Assembly: GCA_022478985.1 (NCBI GenBank) | Contig: JAKSZP010009263.1 | Location: forward strand, 62,001 to 126,000 | Length of the DNA: 64,000 bases | Direction: 5' to 3' | Origin: Massospora cicadina | Lineage: Eukaryota; Entomophthoromycota; Entomophthoromycetes; Entomophthorales; Entomophthoraceae | Part shown: piece after piece, positions 1 to 11,210 of the stretch | Position numbering within the stretch: position 1 is the first letter of the stretch | How the letters are laid out: every line of letters begins with the position of its first letter | Notes under the pieces: model-generated | What the model saw: the letters and a program-made list of their open reading frames with translations, nothing else | Database searches by the model: none | What the model was told of the DNA's origin: nothing | Program-made: the position numbers and the translations under genes

Positions 1-2396
1 TGCTAGAGCCATCAAACAGTCCGTGGGCATCACCTGTGCTCATTGTAAAGAAAAAAGGATGGCTCAAATTGATTGAGTATTGACTAACATAAACTCAATA
101 ATATAACAAAGAAGGACTCCTACCCTCTTCCGCGGATTGATGAAGCGTTAGACTGATTGGGTGAAATAAAATTTTTTTCTGCCATGGACCTGATCTCATT
201 GATGGCAGATCGAATTACCATCAGCAGAATGGGAGAAATGTGCAATCATCACTTTGAGAGGGTTGTTTCAGCCAATTCGCATGTCACAAGAGTTGTATAA
301 CTCCCTGGCTACATTTCAGCGTGCTATGGATACGATTTTAGGTGATTTAAAGCTGTCCTGCGTCCTAGTTCATCTCAACAACATCAATGTGTTCTTGAGG
401 ACGTTTACAGAGCACCTTGTCCACTTGGAACAAGCGTTTCAGCACCTCGCTGCTGCTAATATCAAAATTAATCCTTGGAAGTGCCATTCCTCTAAAGAAC
501 AATTAGAATACCTTGAGTTTGTCATAATTTCAAACGAGCTTAAACTGCAACCAGCTAAAGTGGAAGCGATCAGCAAGATGACTCGCCCAGGTAATAAGTG
601 GGACATTCAGGTGTTTAAGGGGATGGTCAGGTATTACCAATGGTTCATTCCCAATTTCAGTTGCATCGGGGCCCCACTTTTCAAGATGCTAAATGAAAAA
701 TGCTTCTTTTGATTGGATGGAACAATGCCAGAACGCTTTTGATGTGTTGATTTCTGCATTAACAAGTGCACCCATTTTGCAATATCTTAACCTTGACAAA
801 CAATTAATAGTGCAAATGGATGCAGCCCTCACTGCTATAGGGCAGTTTTATCCAAGAAGGATGATGATGGTGTGGAGCATCCTGTCACATTCTGTAGATG
901 AAGCTTGAACTGTCACGAATGAAACTACACTGTAATCGAGTGGGAGTGTTTAGCGGTGATCTACACTTACAAACAGTTTCAGGTATATTTGCATGGGGTA
1001 AGATTCCAGTAGTGACGGATCACGCTTCCTTGCGCTGGCTACGGAATCTTCATGAACCAGAAGGATGGCTCACATGTTGGGCTCTAAAGCTCCAAGCATA
1101 TGATTTCAAGATTATACACCACCCAGGCGTGAAACTTCAAAATGCGGATTATCTTTCTTGGCTGCCAACGGTCACTATTACAGCAGATTTAGCTGACCTA
1201 ATGTACAGGAAGATGGTGGCGAACAAATAACAGGATGAGCTGCCACAGTTGATCAAGGTATTAGATGGACTCATTGAGGATACTTTCTTATGTGGGGAAG
1301 AACTATATAAGCAGATTAGAGACTCGACGCTGAGTTTCCCTAAACCTTCAGCTAGACCCTTGTTTATTATGGATGCTCATCGGGCTGTAAGACATGGAAG
1401 ATTGCGGAAAACGCTATAGTTTTTGTGACCTCAATACTACTGGGAGAGCATGAATTAAGACATATTGGAAATGGTTAGTTGTTGCCATCAGTGTCAAGTG
1501 GAAAAGCCTTTTCACAAGAAAACCACATGCCAGCTAGTTAAACCCCAGTTCGCCTGGCACACCATTTCCATTGATGTAGTGGGCCTCTGCCAACTAGCGC
1601 CAATTGATCCAATTATATAATTGTTGCCATTGATCATTTGACCCGATGGGTGGAGGCCAGGGCTATTAGCGATTTGGGCGCGGTCACCACTGCCAAGTTT
1701 ATTATGGAGTGTGTTATACAGTGACACGGCTACCCACAGTTCATTCTGACGGATAACAGAACCAATTTCACTTCACATATCCTGCTGAAGTTGAATGAGT
1801 TGATGGCAATCCACGGAGTTTTGACCACCCCTATCATTCAGAATCAAAATGGGATGGTGGAGCGGGTCAATGGAACCCTAGTGAACATACTCCATAAATT
1901 GGTAAAGGATTGGCCCTCGGAATGGAGTGCCCTTCTACCTACCTCTGTGTTTGCATATGATATCAGTTATCATTCATCCAATGGTAAGAGCCCATTTCAA
2001 CTGCTGTATGGTCGACTTTCTGCTCTGCCCGCCTTGCTTTATTTGTGTGTAGAGGACACTGGTGGTGTGGATCCCCAGCGATATTTTAAGACTATTATGA
2101 ATACATTGATCAAGCTGCAAATGGAAGCCTACTCCACCAGTTTGGCCAAGAAGATCTGTGATCAGGCAGATGATCAGAAGAGATGGAGCAGACTCCCGCT
2201 TTTTGCTGTAAGGGACCATGTTTTATTCCATGACCAGCACAGATTTGGTCGGAAAAACAAGCTCTCCAACATCTAGGCTAGCCCATTCAAGATATTTGAG
2301 AAGACCGGCATAGATGTCTACACTATCAAGGAACCTGTGGGGGGTCAGATTATTAACAAAGCTCACGCAAAGTTCCTCCAAGCATATAAACAGTAA
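1..2396 (+). pseudogene. A1 pol: reverse transcriptase, RNase H, integrase (decayed)
   Basis: Domain order is RT (1-712), RNase H (about 693-1190), H2C2 zinc finger (about 1380-1500, with CHQC at its end) and integrase core (about 1550-2276), then a short C-terminal tail to 2396. The RT begins with the family signature SNSPWASPVLIVKKK and contains TFQRAMDTILGDLKLS. The catalytic YxDD box reads HLNN at 371-382, so both metal-binding aspartates are asparagine. RNase H keeps VTDHASLRWL. The integrase keeps DVVG, LTDNRTNF and GMVERVNGTL, so its D, D and E are visible. Frameshifts and stops near 160, 700, 900 and 1230-1790 break the reading frame. The product would have reverse transcribed and integrated the element; it is non-functional now. 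Confidence 0.85.
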
Positions 2397-2428
2397 GAAC
2401 ATATAGTCCAGTCAAAGGGGCGGGGTAA

Positions 2429-2906
2429 TGTCAGGAAGTTGATATGACTGGATGATATGCTACCCATACCAGCAGATCAGATGGAGAATTGAGACAAGTC
2501 TCATGATTTATGGAAAAGGGTATACAAATTATAATTGATCAAAATGATGACCATTTGGCTTTTGAGGGGAACTATGCCAAGATTTGATATGAATGAGAGC
2601 TTTTAGAAATGGGAAAATGAATAGAAGACTACCAAGCTGAGAATTCATCCAGATTGGGAGACTGAGATATAAAGAGTCACATGGAGGATCTAAGAGGAGG
2701 TTTTTTCCTGGGTAACTTAGTGATTGCAGATAAGTCTGCAATTTATATTAAAAATAAAGGTTAAAATAAGGGGTGATAGCTCCAGTATAGTTTATCATGT
2801 TTTATTAGAAAGTTGGTGATCTTCATATCGTCCTATTTGGTTGCTCAGTGGCTAATACTATGTGAACTAACTTGGCGGATTCAAGACTTTATGCCGAGAA
2901 TTAACA
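2429..2906 (+). repeat. A1 3' LTR (family A, 478 bp)
   Basis: It begins TGTCAGGAAGTTGATATGAC and ends GCCGAGAATTAACA, a TG...CA pair. The start is shared with the LTRs at 20026, 32400 (reverse), 22751 (reverse) and 58389 (reverse). The internal motif GTTGCTCAGTGGCTAATAC is also shared with the A3 LTRs. Boundaries were set by alignment by eye with the other family A copies. Confidence 0.85.
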
Positions 2907-3453
2907 ACCCCTTCTTGGGTCTAGGTGTCAATCCAGCTGAAGGAGTTAAAAGGTCAATATTCTTCTCATCATGTCTGATACCAGGATATCTGACATTCAT
3001 AAAACAGTCTTGCATATGTATAACTATGAAAAAGAGAGAATCTTTTACTGCTTTTGCCAAACAATCTGTATTGAAGCCCAGAACCTGTTGACTTTTACAG
3101 ATAATCATCTCAATGATGCAGTAGCTTTCATTATTACTGGTTTGCCCCTCATCCTTCTTTATCTATACACATCACCTCTATAAAACGCTACTTCTAAGGT
3201 GTTCATGGTATATTAGAAGCCCTGTTGGATGTTGCTGATTTTCACAAACTCAAGACTACTTGAAGATCTCAATCCAAGCCCTTAGTTTTTATTTTTGAAG
3301 ATAAAAAGTCAAAATGAAAATCAAGCTACCTAAGTGCACCTGCTGTTTGAGCCTGGACATCTTGAGAGCGACTGTCATAAGAAGAAGTATAAGATTGGAG
3401 ATCAAGGAAATACTTGTTGCTTAGTGACCGATATCCCTATTTGTAATGAATGG
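2907..3453 (+). pseudogene. B gag remnant with degenerate zinc knuckle
   Basis: The translation around 3080-3130 (LTFTDNHLNDAVAFIITG) matches the D gag (LTLDDAVAAVLTG), and 3210-3270 matches the D segment ALIDVADFHKPK. A frameshifted CCHC knuckle is visible near 3335-3400 (FEPGHLESDCHKKK). Gag would package the element RNA, with the knuckle binding it. Only the C-terminal half is present; the N-terminal part is cut off by the A1 insertion. Stops and frameshifts rule out expression. Confidence 0.7.
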
Positions 3454-4040
3454 TATTAAGCCGTTCGTTGCATTTTGATTCAGGTTTGGATTTTCTAAAT
3501 ATGAATCAATTCATTTAAAAAGATTTTTGGTGTTTGTTAGGTTCAGGTGCTGGGTTGTGCCTCGCCTGAATCATTGATTATGCTCTTGCGAGCCTAATCA
3601 ATGGTTTGGGTGGGGCTCCAGAAGGGCGACCTTTAAGGTCAAGCCCGCGCAATTCTGAACTTCGTTCAGAATCTCTCTCTCTTTGGTGGCCTCGGGGCCA
3701 CCCTTACCTTATCTTACCTGATGATCCACGCATAACAAGTTTTTGTCACATCAACAAAATCTTGGGTTTTTGGGGTTTGATCTCCCTCAAATATCCTGTC
3801 TTTTCCTTGGTGTGTTCGCGGCATCAGATTATTGGGATCCTGTTCATCAGTGACTTTTTATTCAATAACAATTAAAATAAGGTTAATTCTGGGGTTTGCA
3901 CTTGCTTACCTATTTAATTTTTTCTCGCTCCAAATTTCCCTAATTCCAAGGTTTACTACCTTGATAGTCCAGCTCACGCCGGATGTTTGGCATGAATTGT
4001 GTCAAACCTAAGGTAAGATGGCAATCAGAAACTGGGACGT
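3454..4040. mobile_element. Insertion H: unclassified, hairpin-rich, about 590 bp
   Basis: This segment interrupts B between gag and protease. It resembles neither D nor C at that place. Its flanks carry an imperfect direct repeat of about 24 bp (3426-3450 and 4045-4068, both starting GACCG), which could be a decayed long target-site duplication. It has no coding potential, is more GC-rich than its host in the first half, and holds a cluster of perfect stem-loops at 3541-3703 plus others at 3500-3515 (ATGAATCAATTCAT) and about 3986-4008. A SINE-like or palindromic element is possible. The family is not recognised. Confidence 0.5.
3541..3703. other. Five consecutive stem-loops
   Basis: Stem 1 pairs TTCAGG (3542-3547) with CCTGAA (3565-3570). 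Stem 2 pairs CATTGATTA (3572-3580) with TAATCAATG (3595-3603) and has an inner GCTC/GAGC pair. Stem 3 pairs GGGC (3624-3627) with GCCC (3643-3646) around GACCTT/AAGGTC. Stem 4 pairs ATTCTGAAC (3652-3660) with GTTCAGAAT (3664-3672) over a 3-nt loop. Stem 5 pairs GGTGGCC (3685-3691) with GGCCACC (3696-3702) over TCGG. The arms are perfect apart from small bulges, in a region where all surrounding sequence is decayed. Confidence 0.8.
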
Positions 4041-4674
4041 TTCTGACCGTTACACTATTGACAACAAATCTTTAGTACCTGACAACCCATTTTCTTCAAT
4101 TGCACATCTAACTTGCGTTGTGAACACCTTTGAAGAAGATTTGAAGGGTGGTACAAAGATTTTGGTTAATAAAGTTTGGGAGCACCTGATGAAATTGATA
4201 TTCCAGATTGTTTTAACGCTGAGAGTGTAGACGACGCCATGGTACTAGATGGAAGCTACCTTAGTAAAGTTCTGGGCCGGCCTGGAGTAATTGATACTGT
4301 TAGCGATGCCAATCAATTAATTTTCTTTTTAATTCGATCAATTAAACATGTTTTCAGCTTACTATTCCCCAAGAAACAATACCCTGAGACAGCTTGCAAA
4401 ATAGACCTTACATTTTGCCTAAAAGAAGTCCTTATTATTCCTCCAAGCTTTGTTGAAACAATCACAAAGGTAGAATCTGTCATTAGAAATTAGAGTTATG
4501 GTTATACTTGATATTGGCTCACCTACCAATTTCATATCTTCAGAACTCATCAAGTAGATCAGGCGGCGCCTGACTTGAATTAGTCTAAAGAATACAGAAC
4601 AGCAGGTACAAAAGACACTCATGCTATTGAAGCTTACTCTCTTTTTTGCCCATACAAATTGAAAAGCTTGTCCT
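4041..4674 (+). pseudogene. B protease region, N-terminal part
   Basis: The segment encodes a stretch (DIPDCFNAESVDDAMV, about 4195-4245) that matches the linker before protease in D (MEVSNCLNAGGVDEATI) and C. It continues through KEVLIIPPSFVETITKVE to an aspartic protease motif reading DIGSPTN near 4510, where D and C have DTGSPVN or YTGSPVN. The retroviral-type protease cleaves the gag-pol precursor. The active-site threonine is replaced by isoleucine and stops follow. The piece ends at 4674, where the F3 LTR is inserted after the target GTCCT; the reading resumes at 6742. Confidence 0.75.
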
Positions 4675-6741
4675 TTTCATGTTTACATGACCTAATAATG
4701 GGCACAAACATCAAAAACAAGGCTTTGCGGCAGGAGGTCCAAAGGGTCAAGTTGCAGGACCTTCCTGACCTAAAGCACACCTTGGATCAACGCTGGTTAC
4801 AGGACAGATATGCCCAGTTTGGTACAGGTGAGGTGCATAATGCCCAGCTCCTTGTTTTGGTTCTTGTGTTAAAATGGACAAGTTAACTGATAAATGACGA
4901 TGGCACAATTCAATGAATTGTTTAATGGGGGTTTGAAACCCGTTCAGTTTACAAAATTTTCAACTTGGGTTGGACTCAACTTCAATCAATTACTTGAGTT
5001 TGGAATATTTTGAAGTATAGCACCCTGTAAGATGGAAGTGTGCGCTTATTGGTGCACCTTGGCTTAGCACCACTTTCTCCAACAGATGATTTCCCTGAGT
5101 TTGTTTAATAATGATCCTTTGATGCCAACCTTCCTCGTTGGTTGTCACTTCCTAAAATAAAATACTCTATTTGTTTAAAGTTTTTTTTAAATTTATGTGG
5201 ACTATAGAAAACCTGTGTGTGGACCTCTTTGAGGAGATCTTACGACACTTTAGACAATTTATTTGCTTTAATATCATAACAGCATCAAATACACCACTGG
5301 GAAGCTCAGTTTCCTTCCACAGCAAGTCACTCGTGAACTTTAGCCCTGTACAAATCTTGGATATAAACTCCTCTTTGGGACGCAGACAAGTTTTGCTGGT
5401 TGTATAATCTCTATTAATGTTCATTGTGTTAACCACCCTCAACCTATGCCACTTTAGCCGCACCCTCTGAGGAGCTATTCTTCTTGCAATAATGACAACA
5501 GGTTCCCTTGCATTGGGTCTGTGCACCGTGCACCATCATGCAGGGAGCTGGAAAGTTATAGATTGTTGGGATTTTTGCTCATATTCCCAGCCTTCTAGAT
5601 TACCTGGTATTGCTAGGGGAAAATTACCTAAGGCGAAGTGAATCAGAAATTGGTGGCCCAAGTTTTGGAGTAACTACGTTTGGGGGATTTTGGGTTATTA
5701 GCCTAGTTTTATCCATTGGGGATTGATCCAGACGAATACTTAAGGTCACATTGGGTGGAGTTGCCAACGAAATAGGGGCATCTGATAGTGATTAACTATC
5801 AGGTGTAAAAATTGGGATTGGTCAAGTTTCATCACCAACTGATTGAGAATGAATAGCAAGTTTCAAGCAAAGTGATGCCGCCTGAAACTAATGAATTGAT
5901 CAGATGGTTAATGACCTGCCTTAATGGGTAATAAGTTCAATTACCTAAGCAGGTTGCTAGCCGTATATGGTTGGTTCACTTGGATCGAGAGGAAAACGTT
6001 AGGGACATGTTTTCTGACTCTTTCCGTTTTAGGTATTGAGGATGTCCAATGACAGAATCCTAGCCAGGATGGGGAAGACTATTGCTGCTGAGATGAGGAT
6101 GGGTGATTCAATGGCAACGGCTGCTGTTTCATCAAAGAGGTGTCAACCAAGGGTTAGACGACTGAATCCCCATGATAAATTCCCTAGGATTTACTATAAT
6201 AAAAAACAGTTAGTTAGTTAGATAATACCACATATATTACAGAAGATAATAAAGGATTATCCATTTGGGATATAGTCTAAAGAGTAAACTATCATCACTT
6301 CCATTGTGCTATTCTGTCTCAAGGATATTATTGCTGTGTGCAATAATTGGAAGACTCTTAGAGAAAAGAGTAAAGATCTGATCGGGGATATAGAGAAGAA
6401 GGAGTCACAATTGGGGATAGCTGCCAACTGTGTGTTGGACCAAAGAGACTGTCACCAGGGTATCTTAGTGAAGGTCAGGTGGACAAGAGTAAGGGAACAA
6501 ATATCTATGAGTGCAACATTACAAGTATTTAATCAGGAATACTGGCAAGTGTTGGGCCAAAATATAATTTTCTATACTCAACTACGGATAATAGTCTCCA
6601 TACTATTATCAATTAATTATTCATCCTACTAAATAATGCGATGAAGTGCATGAGGAAACCGAACCTGTGAAGTAAAAAGGTTACTAGGGTTGCTTGCCAA
6701 TAACAACCAAAGTAAATTTTTACATGGATACTCTACTGATG
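4675..6741 (+). repeat. F3: solo LTR of family F, interrupted by X
   Basis: 4675-5563 aligns with the F LTRs at 38923 and 44054 (shared GGCACAAACATC/GGCACCAACAGC start region, CTTGGATCAACGCTGG, TGGACCTCTTTGAGGAG). The first bases read TTTCATGTTTACATGACC where other copies have TGTCATG. Only the last dozen bases of the LTR are missing on the left; a matching end (GATACTCT...) reappears at 6728-6741 after insertion X. The flanking 5-bp repeats GTCCT (4670-4674 and 6742-6746) are a target-site duplication in the protease of B. No F internal sequence is present, so this is a solo LTR left by recombination. Confidence 0.75.
5564..6724. mobile_element. Insertion X: 1161-bp TG...CA element inside the F3 LTR
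   Basis: It starts TGTTGGGATTTTTGC and ends AAATTTTTACA, with TAGAT (5559-5563) on the left and TGGAT (6725-6729) on the right, a 5-bp target duplication with one mismatch. The F3 LTR reads continuously across it. No long reading frame or protein domain is recognised; the short frames at 6036-6221 and 6306-6632 match nothing else here. A solo LTR from a family not otherwise present is the most likely reading. Confidence 0.55.
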
Positions 6742-6964
6742 GTCCTATAAGCACTTGTCATGGCTTTAGATAGCAACTACAACATGTTTATTGGCACTCA
6801 TTTATGCCCAAATATGATGGTATATCAATATGAAGGAAGGGTTTTTATCCCTCCTCAACTATAAAGTTACTTTGGTTTTGATTAATAAAGATCCCATTAA
6901 GACAGAAATGTTCTTGTATAATTGAGTACCCTGCTTCTGCCTTATACATACGCTATACTACATC
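6742..6964 (+). pseudogene. B protease C-terminal part
   Basis: The translation VMALDSNYNMFIGTHL (about 6755-6805) corresponds to VALTNNAYFLLMGTQF in C, and the next part to the LSLLNYE segment of C in another frame. It directly continues the piece that ended at 4674. The segment ends at 6964, where the F4 LTR is inserted after the target ACATC. Frameshifts and a stop make it non-coding. Confidence 0.7.
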
Positions 6965-7816
6965 TGTAGGGAGAGTGTCTATAACTCTCCTGTTCCCAGC
7001 GTGGTAGTGCACGGTGCACAAGGCCAAATCCAGGGAACTAGCCGTTAGATAAAAGTTACTAGAGCCCATAAGAGGGTGCTGAAGCAACAATAACTTAAGA
7101 AGAGAAGTGCAATCCTTATAATAAATAACCCACCAAAAGCGACGCGGTGCACCAAGGGCGAAGAAGTAAACGTCCCAGGTTGAAGAGAACCTGGGAGAAC
7201 CAACGGTGCACTAGGTGATAATTTAATTGTATTTAAAAATGGAATGATAATGTAGCTCTAGACCTTCTCAAAGAGGTCCATGCATAGGATCATTTGAGAT
7301 AACATAAGTAAAAAAAGGGAATAACGGGAAAAGTTTATTGTAAAAAGTCAACCAACAAGGAATGTTGGTCACAAAAATCAAATTCAAGCTTTGTCAGGGT
7401 GATTCAGGGTCTGCTGAAGCAGTTCCAAGCACCAATTTACCAATAAGCAAACACTCCCATCTGAATTGGTAGAATACACCAAAACTGACTTCACTTGAGT
7501 AATCAATTGAATTTGTATCTGACCCAAATGCATAATTTTGTAAAAGGAACGGGTTTTGAACCCTCGTTCCCCAATCAACTGAATCAACTCATCATCATTA
7601 ATTATATGACCATCCGTTTTAACGTCTGGGCTGACGCAAGGGGCTGGGCGTTAAGCACCTCACTAGTACCAACATGGGCATACTTGGCTTGTACACAGCG
7701 TTGGTCTACTGTGTGCTTGAGGTCAAGGAGGGCCTGAAGCTTCACCTTCTGGCCTTCTGCTGCCCAGCCTTATCTTTGAAGGTTAGTTCCTACTATCATG
7801 CCATTTAAACATGACA
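6965..7816 (-). repeat. F4: solo LTR of family F, minus strand
   Basis: Read on the minus strand it starts TGTCATGTTTAAATGGC and ends ...GGAGAGTTATAGACACTCTCCCTACA, matching the F LTRs at 38923-39811 and 44054-44941. It contains the conserved stretches GCACCTTGGATC-like and GGACCTCTTTGAGAAGG. It is 852 bp against 888-889 bp for the F LTRs. A perfect 5-bp target duplication ACATC lies at 6960-6964 and 7817-7821. No internal region accompanies it. Confidence 0.85.
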
Positions 7817-8285
7817 ACATCAGGACAAAAATACAAGAATTGACCTATTCTTGAGACGCTGTAAATGGAATACCCTCTATGATTCAGAAAAAACAAGTAT
7901 AAACCCAAGTGAACAACTATGAGTGATAACAAGACCACAATAAAGATCCTCAGGTATTGCTTATTATGTATAACAAGTATAGATGGAGTCAGTCCCCATG
8001 GCCTTGAGCCTTAATTAAAATTTTGGATACAGCCTACTAACAGATAGTCAATGTTCAGCTGGGAGATCTTACTAACAAGGATATCCTTGTAAAGAAACAT
8101 CAATAGACAGGAAAGGTCTATTGGTTCCAATCAAGGATAATGAAAAGATTCATTACTCTGCTTCAATAATGGACATGGGTTTATTACCAAAAATACTTTG
8201 CACTATACCTAATGTTCATATTTCAGATAAATTGATTTCTGAAGAGCTTAAATATGTTCATTCTTCACTAAATGCATACAGCAAT
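7817..8285 (+). pseudogene. B pol, linker before reverse transcriptase
   Basis: The frame around 8060-8110 reads LGDLTNKDILVKKHQ, matching LLGNLTSKDIAVKKLQ in C (51650-51690). The following part (about 8190-8285) matches the C segment that includes SISQMS and DDYSDIFS-like sequence. This is the region between protease and the palm of RT. It ends at 8285 where A2 is inserted after the target GCAAT; B resumes at 20526 after GCTAT. Many stops are present. Confidence 0.65.
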
Positions 8286-8773
8286 TGTCAAGAAATTAGT
8301 ATGACTTGATGATAAGACATATGTTTGGTAGATCATATTTTAAGCTTTAAAGTGAGCTTCAAGATTAGGTAGAAACTATTTCATCTTGAAGCAAGTCAAT
8401 AGAGGCGCTAATAGTTTGGAGAATAAAGGGAATTCCACCAAAGCCTCAATGACGGGCAAAACCCCTAAATTGTAAAGAATAGAGAGTTATCAAATGACGG
8501 TTCAAGGTCACCCAGGAATACCAAAGATTAAGGGCTGAACGAGAGAATGGCAAGAGGAGGTCTTTTGGAAGAGAAGAGGAAAGAAAAGGGGTTAGTGGAA
8601 GTAGTCCATTATTTCTTATATTATATAAATTGGTATCGTTGGGGAGGTAGCTCCTTTATACAATTGTCAATTACCAAGGATTGGCGACCTTCAAATCGTT
8701 AATCTGTAGCTCAGTAATGTTAATTCTGTGCAATCAGCCTAGCGAATAAATAAATACTGCTGAAAAGGTAACT
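8286..8773 (+). repeat. A2 5' LTR
   Basis: It starts TGTCAAGAAATTAGTATGAC. It aligns over its length with the 3' LTR at 20026-20525, including AGCAAGTCAATAGAGGC, the TTGGAAGAGAAGAGGAAAG block and CCATTA. The end is placed just before the primer-binding-site-like motif. The last base is T where the 3' LTR has CA, so the exact end may be off by a base or two. Confidence 0.85.
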
Positions 8774-8774
8774 G

Positions 8775-8792
8775 AGGTGCTCATTACAGGGG
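8775..8792 (+). promoter_or_regulatory. A2 primer-binding site
   Basis: AGGTGCTCATTACAGGGG lies directly after the 5' LTR. The same motif (TGGTGCTCACTACAGGGG consensus) follows the 5' LTR in A3 (29104-29120, minus), D (17862-17879, minus) and C (49731-49748). Position and the TGG start in D and C fit a tRNA primer-binding site whose tRNA would end in ...AGTGAGCACCA. The tRNA was not identified. Confidence 0.65.
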
Positions 8793-8929
8793 CCACTGGT
8801 CAAATGTAGTTTAATGGCAATTAGGACATCATGATGAGCCCTTACTTATATCAGAATCTAATAGGGTTCCACACTTGATACTCCAGTGAGCCAATGGAGA
8901 CATCCAATGAGGAAACAGCATTATCTACG

Positions 8930-11210
8930 GGTATGGAACCAGGAGATGAGGAAACCAGGATGAACTTGCAGTTAGTATATTGACACACGTTAGATCCAGA
9001 CCAAGAGGGTAGATTCACAAACGTAACCACTCAGCAACTGCATGGTATTATGGAATAACTCTTGTGGGATTATCGCCTATATGAAGGGGATATAAGTAAC
9101 CATGCCATGAGCCTGGTTATAATCGACGTGACCAAGAAGCACGTTACAAAATATATATGTCTTACCTTGACGCTAATACAGGAGTGTCTCGCCAGCTCAG
9201 CTCCTGTGGGGTTGAGGAATACCTGGTCGCTTATGTTTAGCCTTCAATCCGCCAACTTCTACATGTGTTGGCCTGACATAGTATTGAATTTAGCTATGCC
9301 ATGCGTTTTGCTCAAGTGAAACAGAATGACACTTGCCTCTTTCTCAAACGCCTCAACCACTCATCCTCAGAAATAGAGGGGCTCTAGGCAAGTAGACAGT
9401 TGTTTCATGGATGTCCACAACTGCGTGGACCAATTAGTCCCACGCTTGAATCATGAGTTGCCCTGAATAATAAGAGAATTATTAGACTGGCGTGGTTTTT
9501 TAGGTGAATGGATATGGATCATAACGTTGGATAATATCACCAAGCACTTATGGTGGACATTTCTGAATGGGTAGAAGGCATTGGCATGGCAGTGGCTCAG
9601 ACAAGGGATCAGTTTACCCTGTTAGAGAGGTGGGTGACTGATCACGCCAATGCAGTGGTGATCAAAGTTAGTCAACTTTGAGATGAGTGGAGTAATCATT
9701 GTGCTGCTGACCATTTAACCAGCTCTTTCTTGGCAGTCTCAGAAGACGGGAAATTTCTAGACTAGATCAATCATCTGGAGAGTCCAGCCAAGCGGCTTGA
9801 GGCTGAGCCATCAAACTCCCATTTGTTGAGATGAAGGAGTATGCTAATATGAGAGCGCACTTGGTAAACCTTCGCCAGTTTAATGAGGAGCTGGTGTGAG
9901 AATGAGCCACTTTAATCAATAAAGCGGATGAGGCAAACAAACAAGCTCGTGACAATGGATGGCGGAACGCAAGAATGCAGATAACATTAGAGGATGTCTT
10001 TGTACGGCTTTAGGAAATGGAGTAGAAATTGATAAAGACCAATACTTCAGACACGAGTTACAGAAAAAATTGAGGAGCTTTGGCAGGGGTGAAAGATAGG
10101 CTATGTCACTGAAATTTGGTCAAAGAAGAGCAGATTGTAGACGAGCTTTTTTCTGCACTAAATGGTGATGGAGTATGGGTGCAGCCAGCAGAAACTCTGG
10201 CAAAAATACTATGTTTTGTCCAGCAAGTACCCCCAGTTGTCATGACAGTCCCTCCCAGCAATCCAACCTCTTCCCAGTTGACTACGGCATATTTGCAACT
10301 GGCCCTACAACCATATTATTGCCCACAAGGGATGTTCCCCTTGGCCAATATGAATTAACTTGTCTTCGCCCCAAACTGGAATCACGGAGCTAGGTGAGTT
10401 TGTATGGATTGAGAAGTTGCCGCCTTTTAATTGAGATGGGAACATGCAAAATACTTAAAACAGTTTTTATATGCCTTTGGAAGGAGCATTAGACTGGAAT
10501 AATGCTAAACTTTTAATATCCGCTCTGGATGTTGAAGGCACTATTAGGTCACATATTACCTTTAGAGTAGTACCATAACGTATCATGAGGTGAAGGAGGC
10601 CGTGCTCTGTCTGTTTGGGGGTTTGGCGAGGATGGCGCAGCGCAAGGATGAGTTTTTGACAATAAAATTTCAAAAAACAAGTCCTTGGTTGAGTCTTCGG
10701 AGCAGTTTATGTCTGAAGCTCACGTGTTAGTGGGAGCAATTATCTTGATTAACGAGGATGTGGGCTTGGTAATGACAGCGGCTGTTAAACCATATTGAGA
10801 GCTGTATAATGCTATGGCCCACATTCTTTAAGAAGATGCGGAGCTATTACAAATTATCAATCTTTTACGCCGTTTATCTGTCACTTTTAGTGCTCCTAAC
10901 GTGGAACGGAAAGCCTCTGCAACTGATACCAAATCCCCATTTGGAAATGGGCAACAATGACTCAGTTATAATCTGTTGGGTAATGCTCATCCATTTAATA
11001 CTTTGGTGGGTCCTTTCCGTCCTCCTTATGATCAAATGACTCATCCTCGTCCTAATTACAATCCATTGTTTAAATTTCTAAACTGAACCTTTGGGTGTGA
11101 TACAGAGATGAGAGGCAGTTACAAATGCTTGTTTCTCATGCGGCCAAAGAGACCATTATGTGGCTAGCTTCCCTGGCAAACCGCATGTTCATGAAGTACC
11201 ATCCACCCTA
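8930..11210 (+). pseudogene. A2 gag with defective zinc knuckle
   Basis: The reading is broken by many stops but matches the A3 gag. About 9600-9960 corresponds to the A3 N-terminal region (TRDQFTLLERWVTDHAN against TRDSVALTEQQLMDHAD). About 10705-11080 (SEAHVLVGAIILINEDVG, VERKASATDT) matches A3 (AKAHMLIGANVFSDEVVG, LERKASATAV). A CCHC knuckle is readable at 11130-11171 as CFSCGQRDHYVASF, with phenylalanine in place of the last cysteine. Gag would form the particle and bind RNA. It is clearly inactive. Confidence 0.7.

Larger units (their letters stand above)
1..2906 (+). mobile_element. Ty3/gypsy element A1, 3' half (family A)
   Basis: The visible part runs from the start of reverse transcriptase through RNase H and integrase to a 3' LTR at 2429-2906. 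The 5' part lies outside the window. The same family occurs as A2 (8286-20525), A3 (22283-32400, minus strand) and the A4 LTR (57882-58389). The purine-rich stretch just before the LTR (2413-2426, AAAGGGGCGGGG core) is the expected polypurine tract. The LTR is followed at 2907 by gag sequence of a different element (B), so A1 was inserted into B. The target-site duplication cannot be checked because the left end is missing. Confidence 0.85.

Noticed and set aside
5167..5526. 119-codon minus-strand frame
   Set aside because: It lies wholly within the F3 LTR and is not kept open in the other F LTRs.
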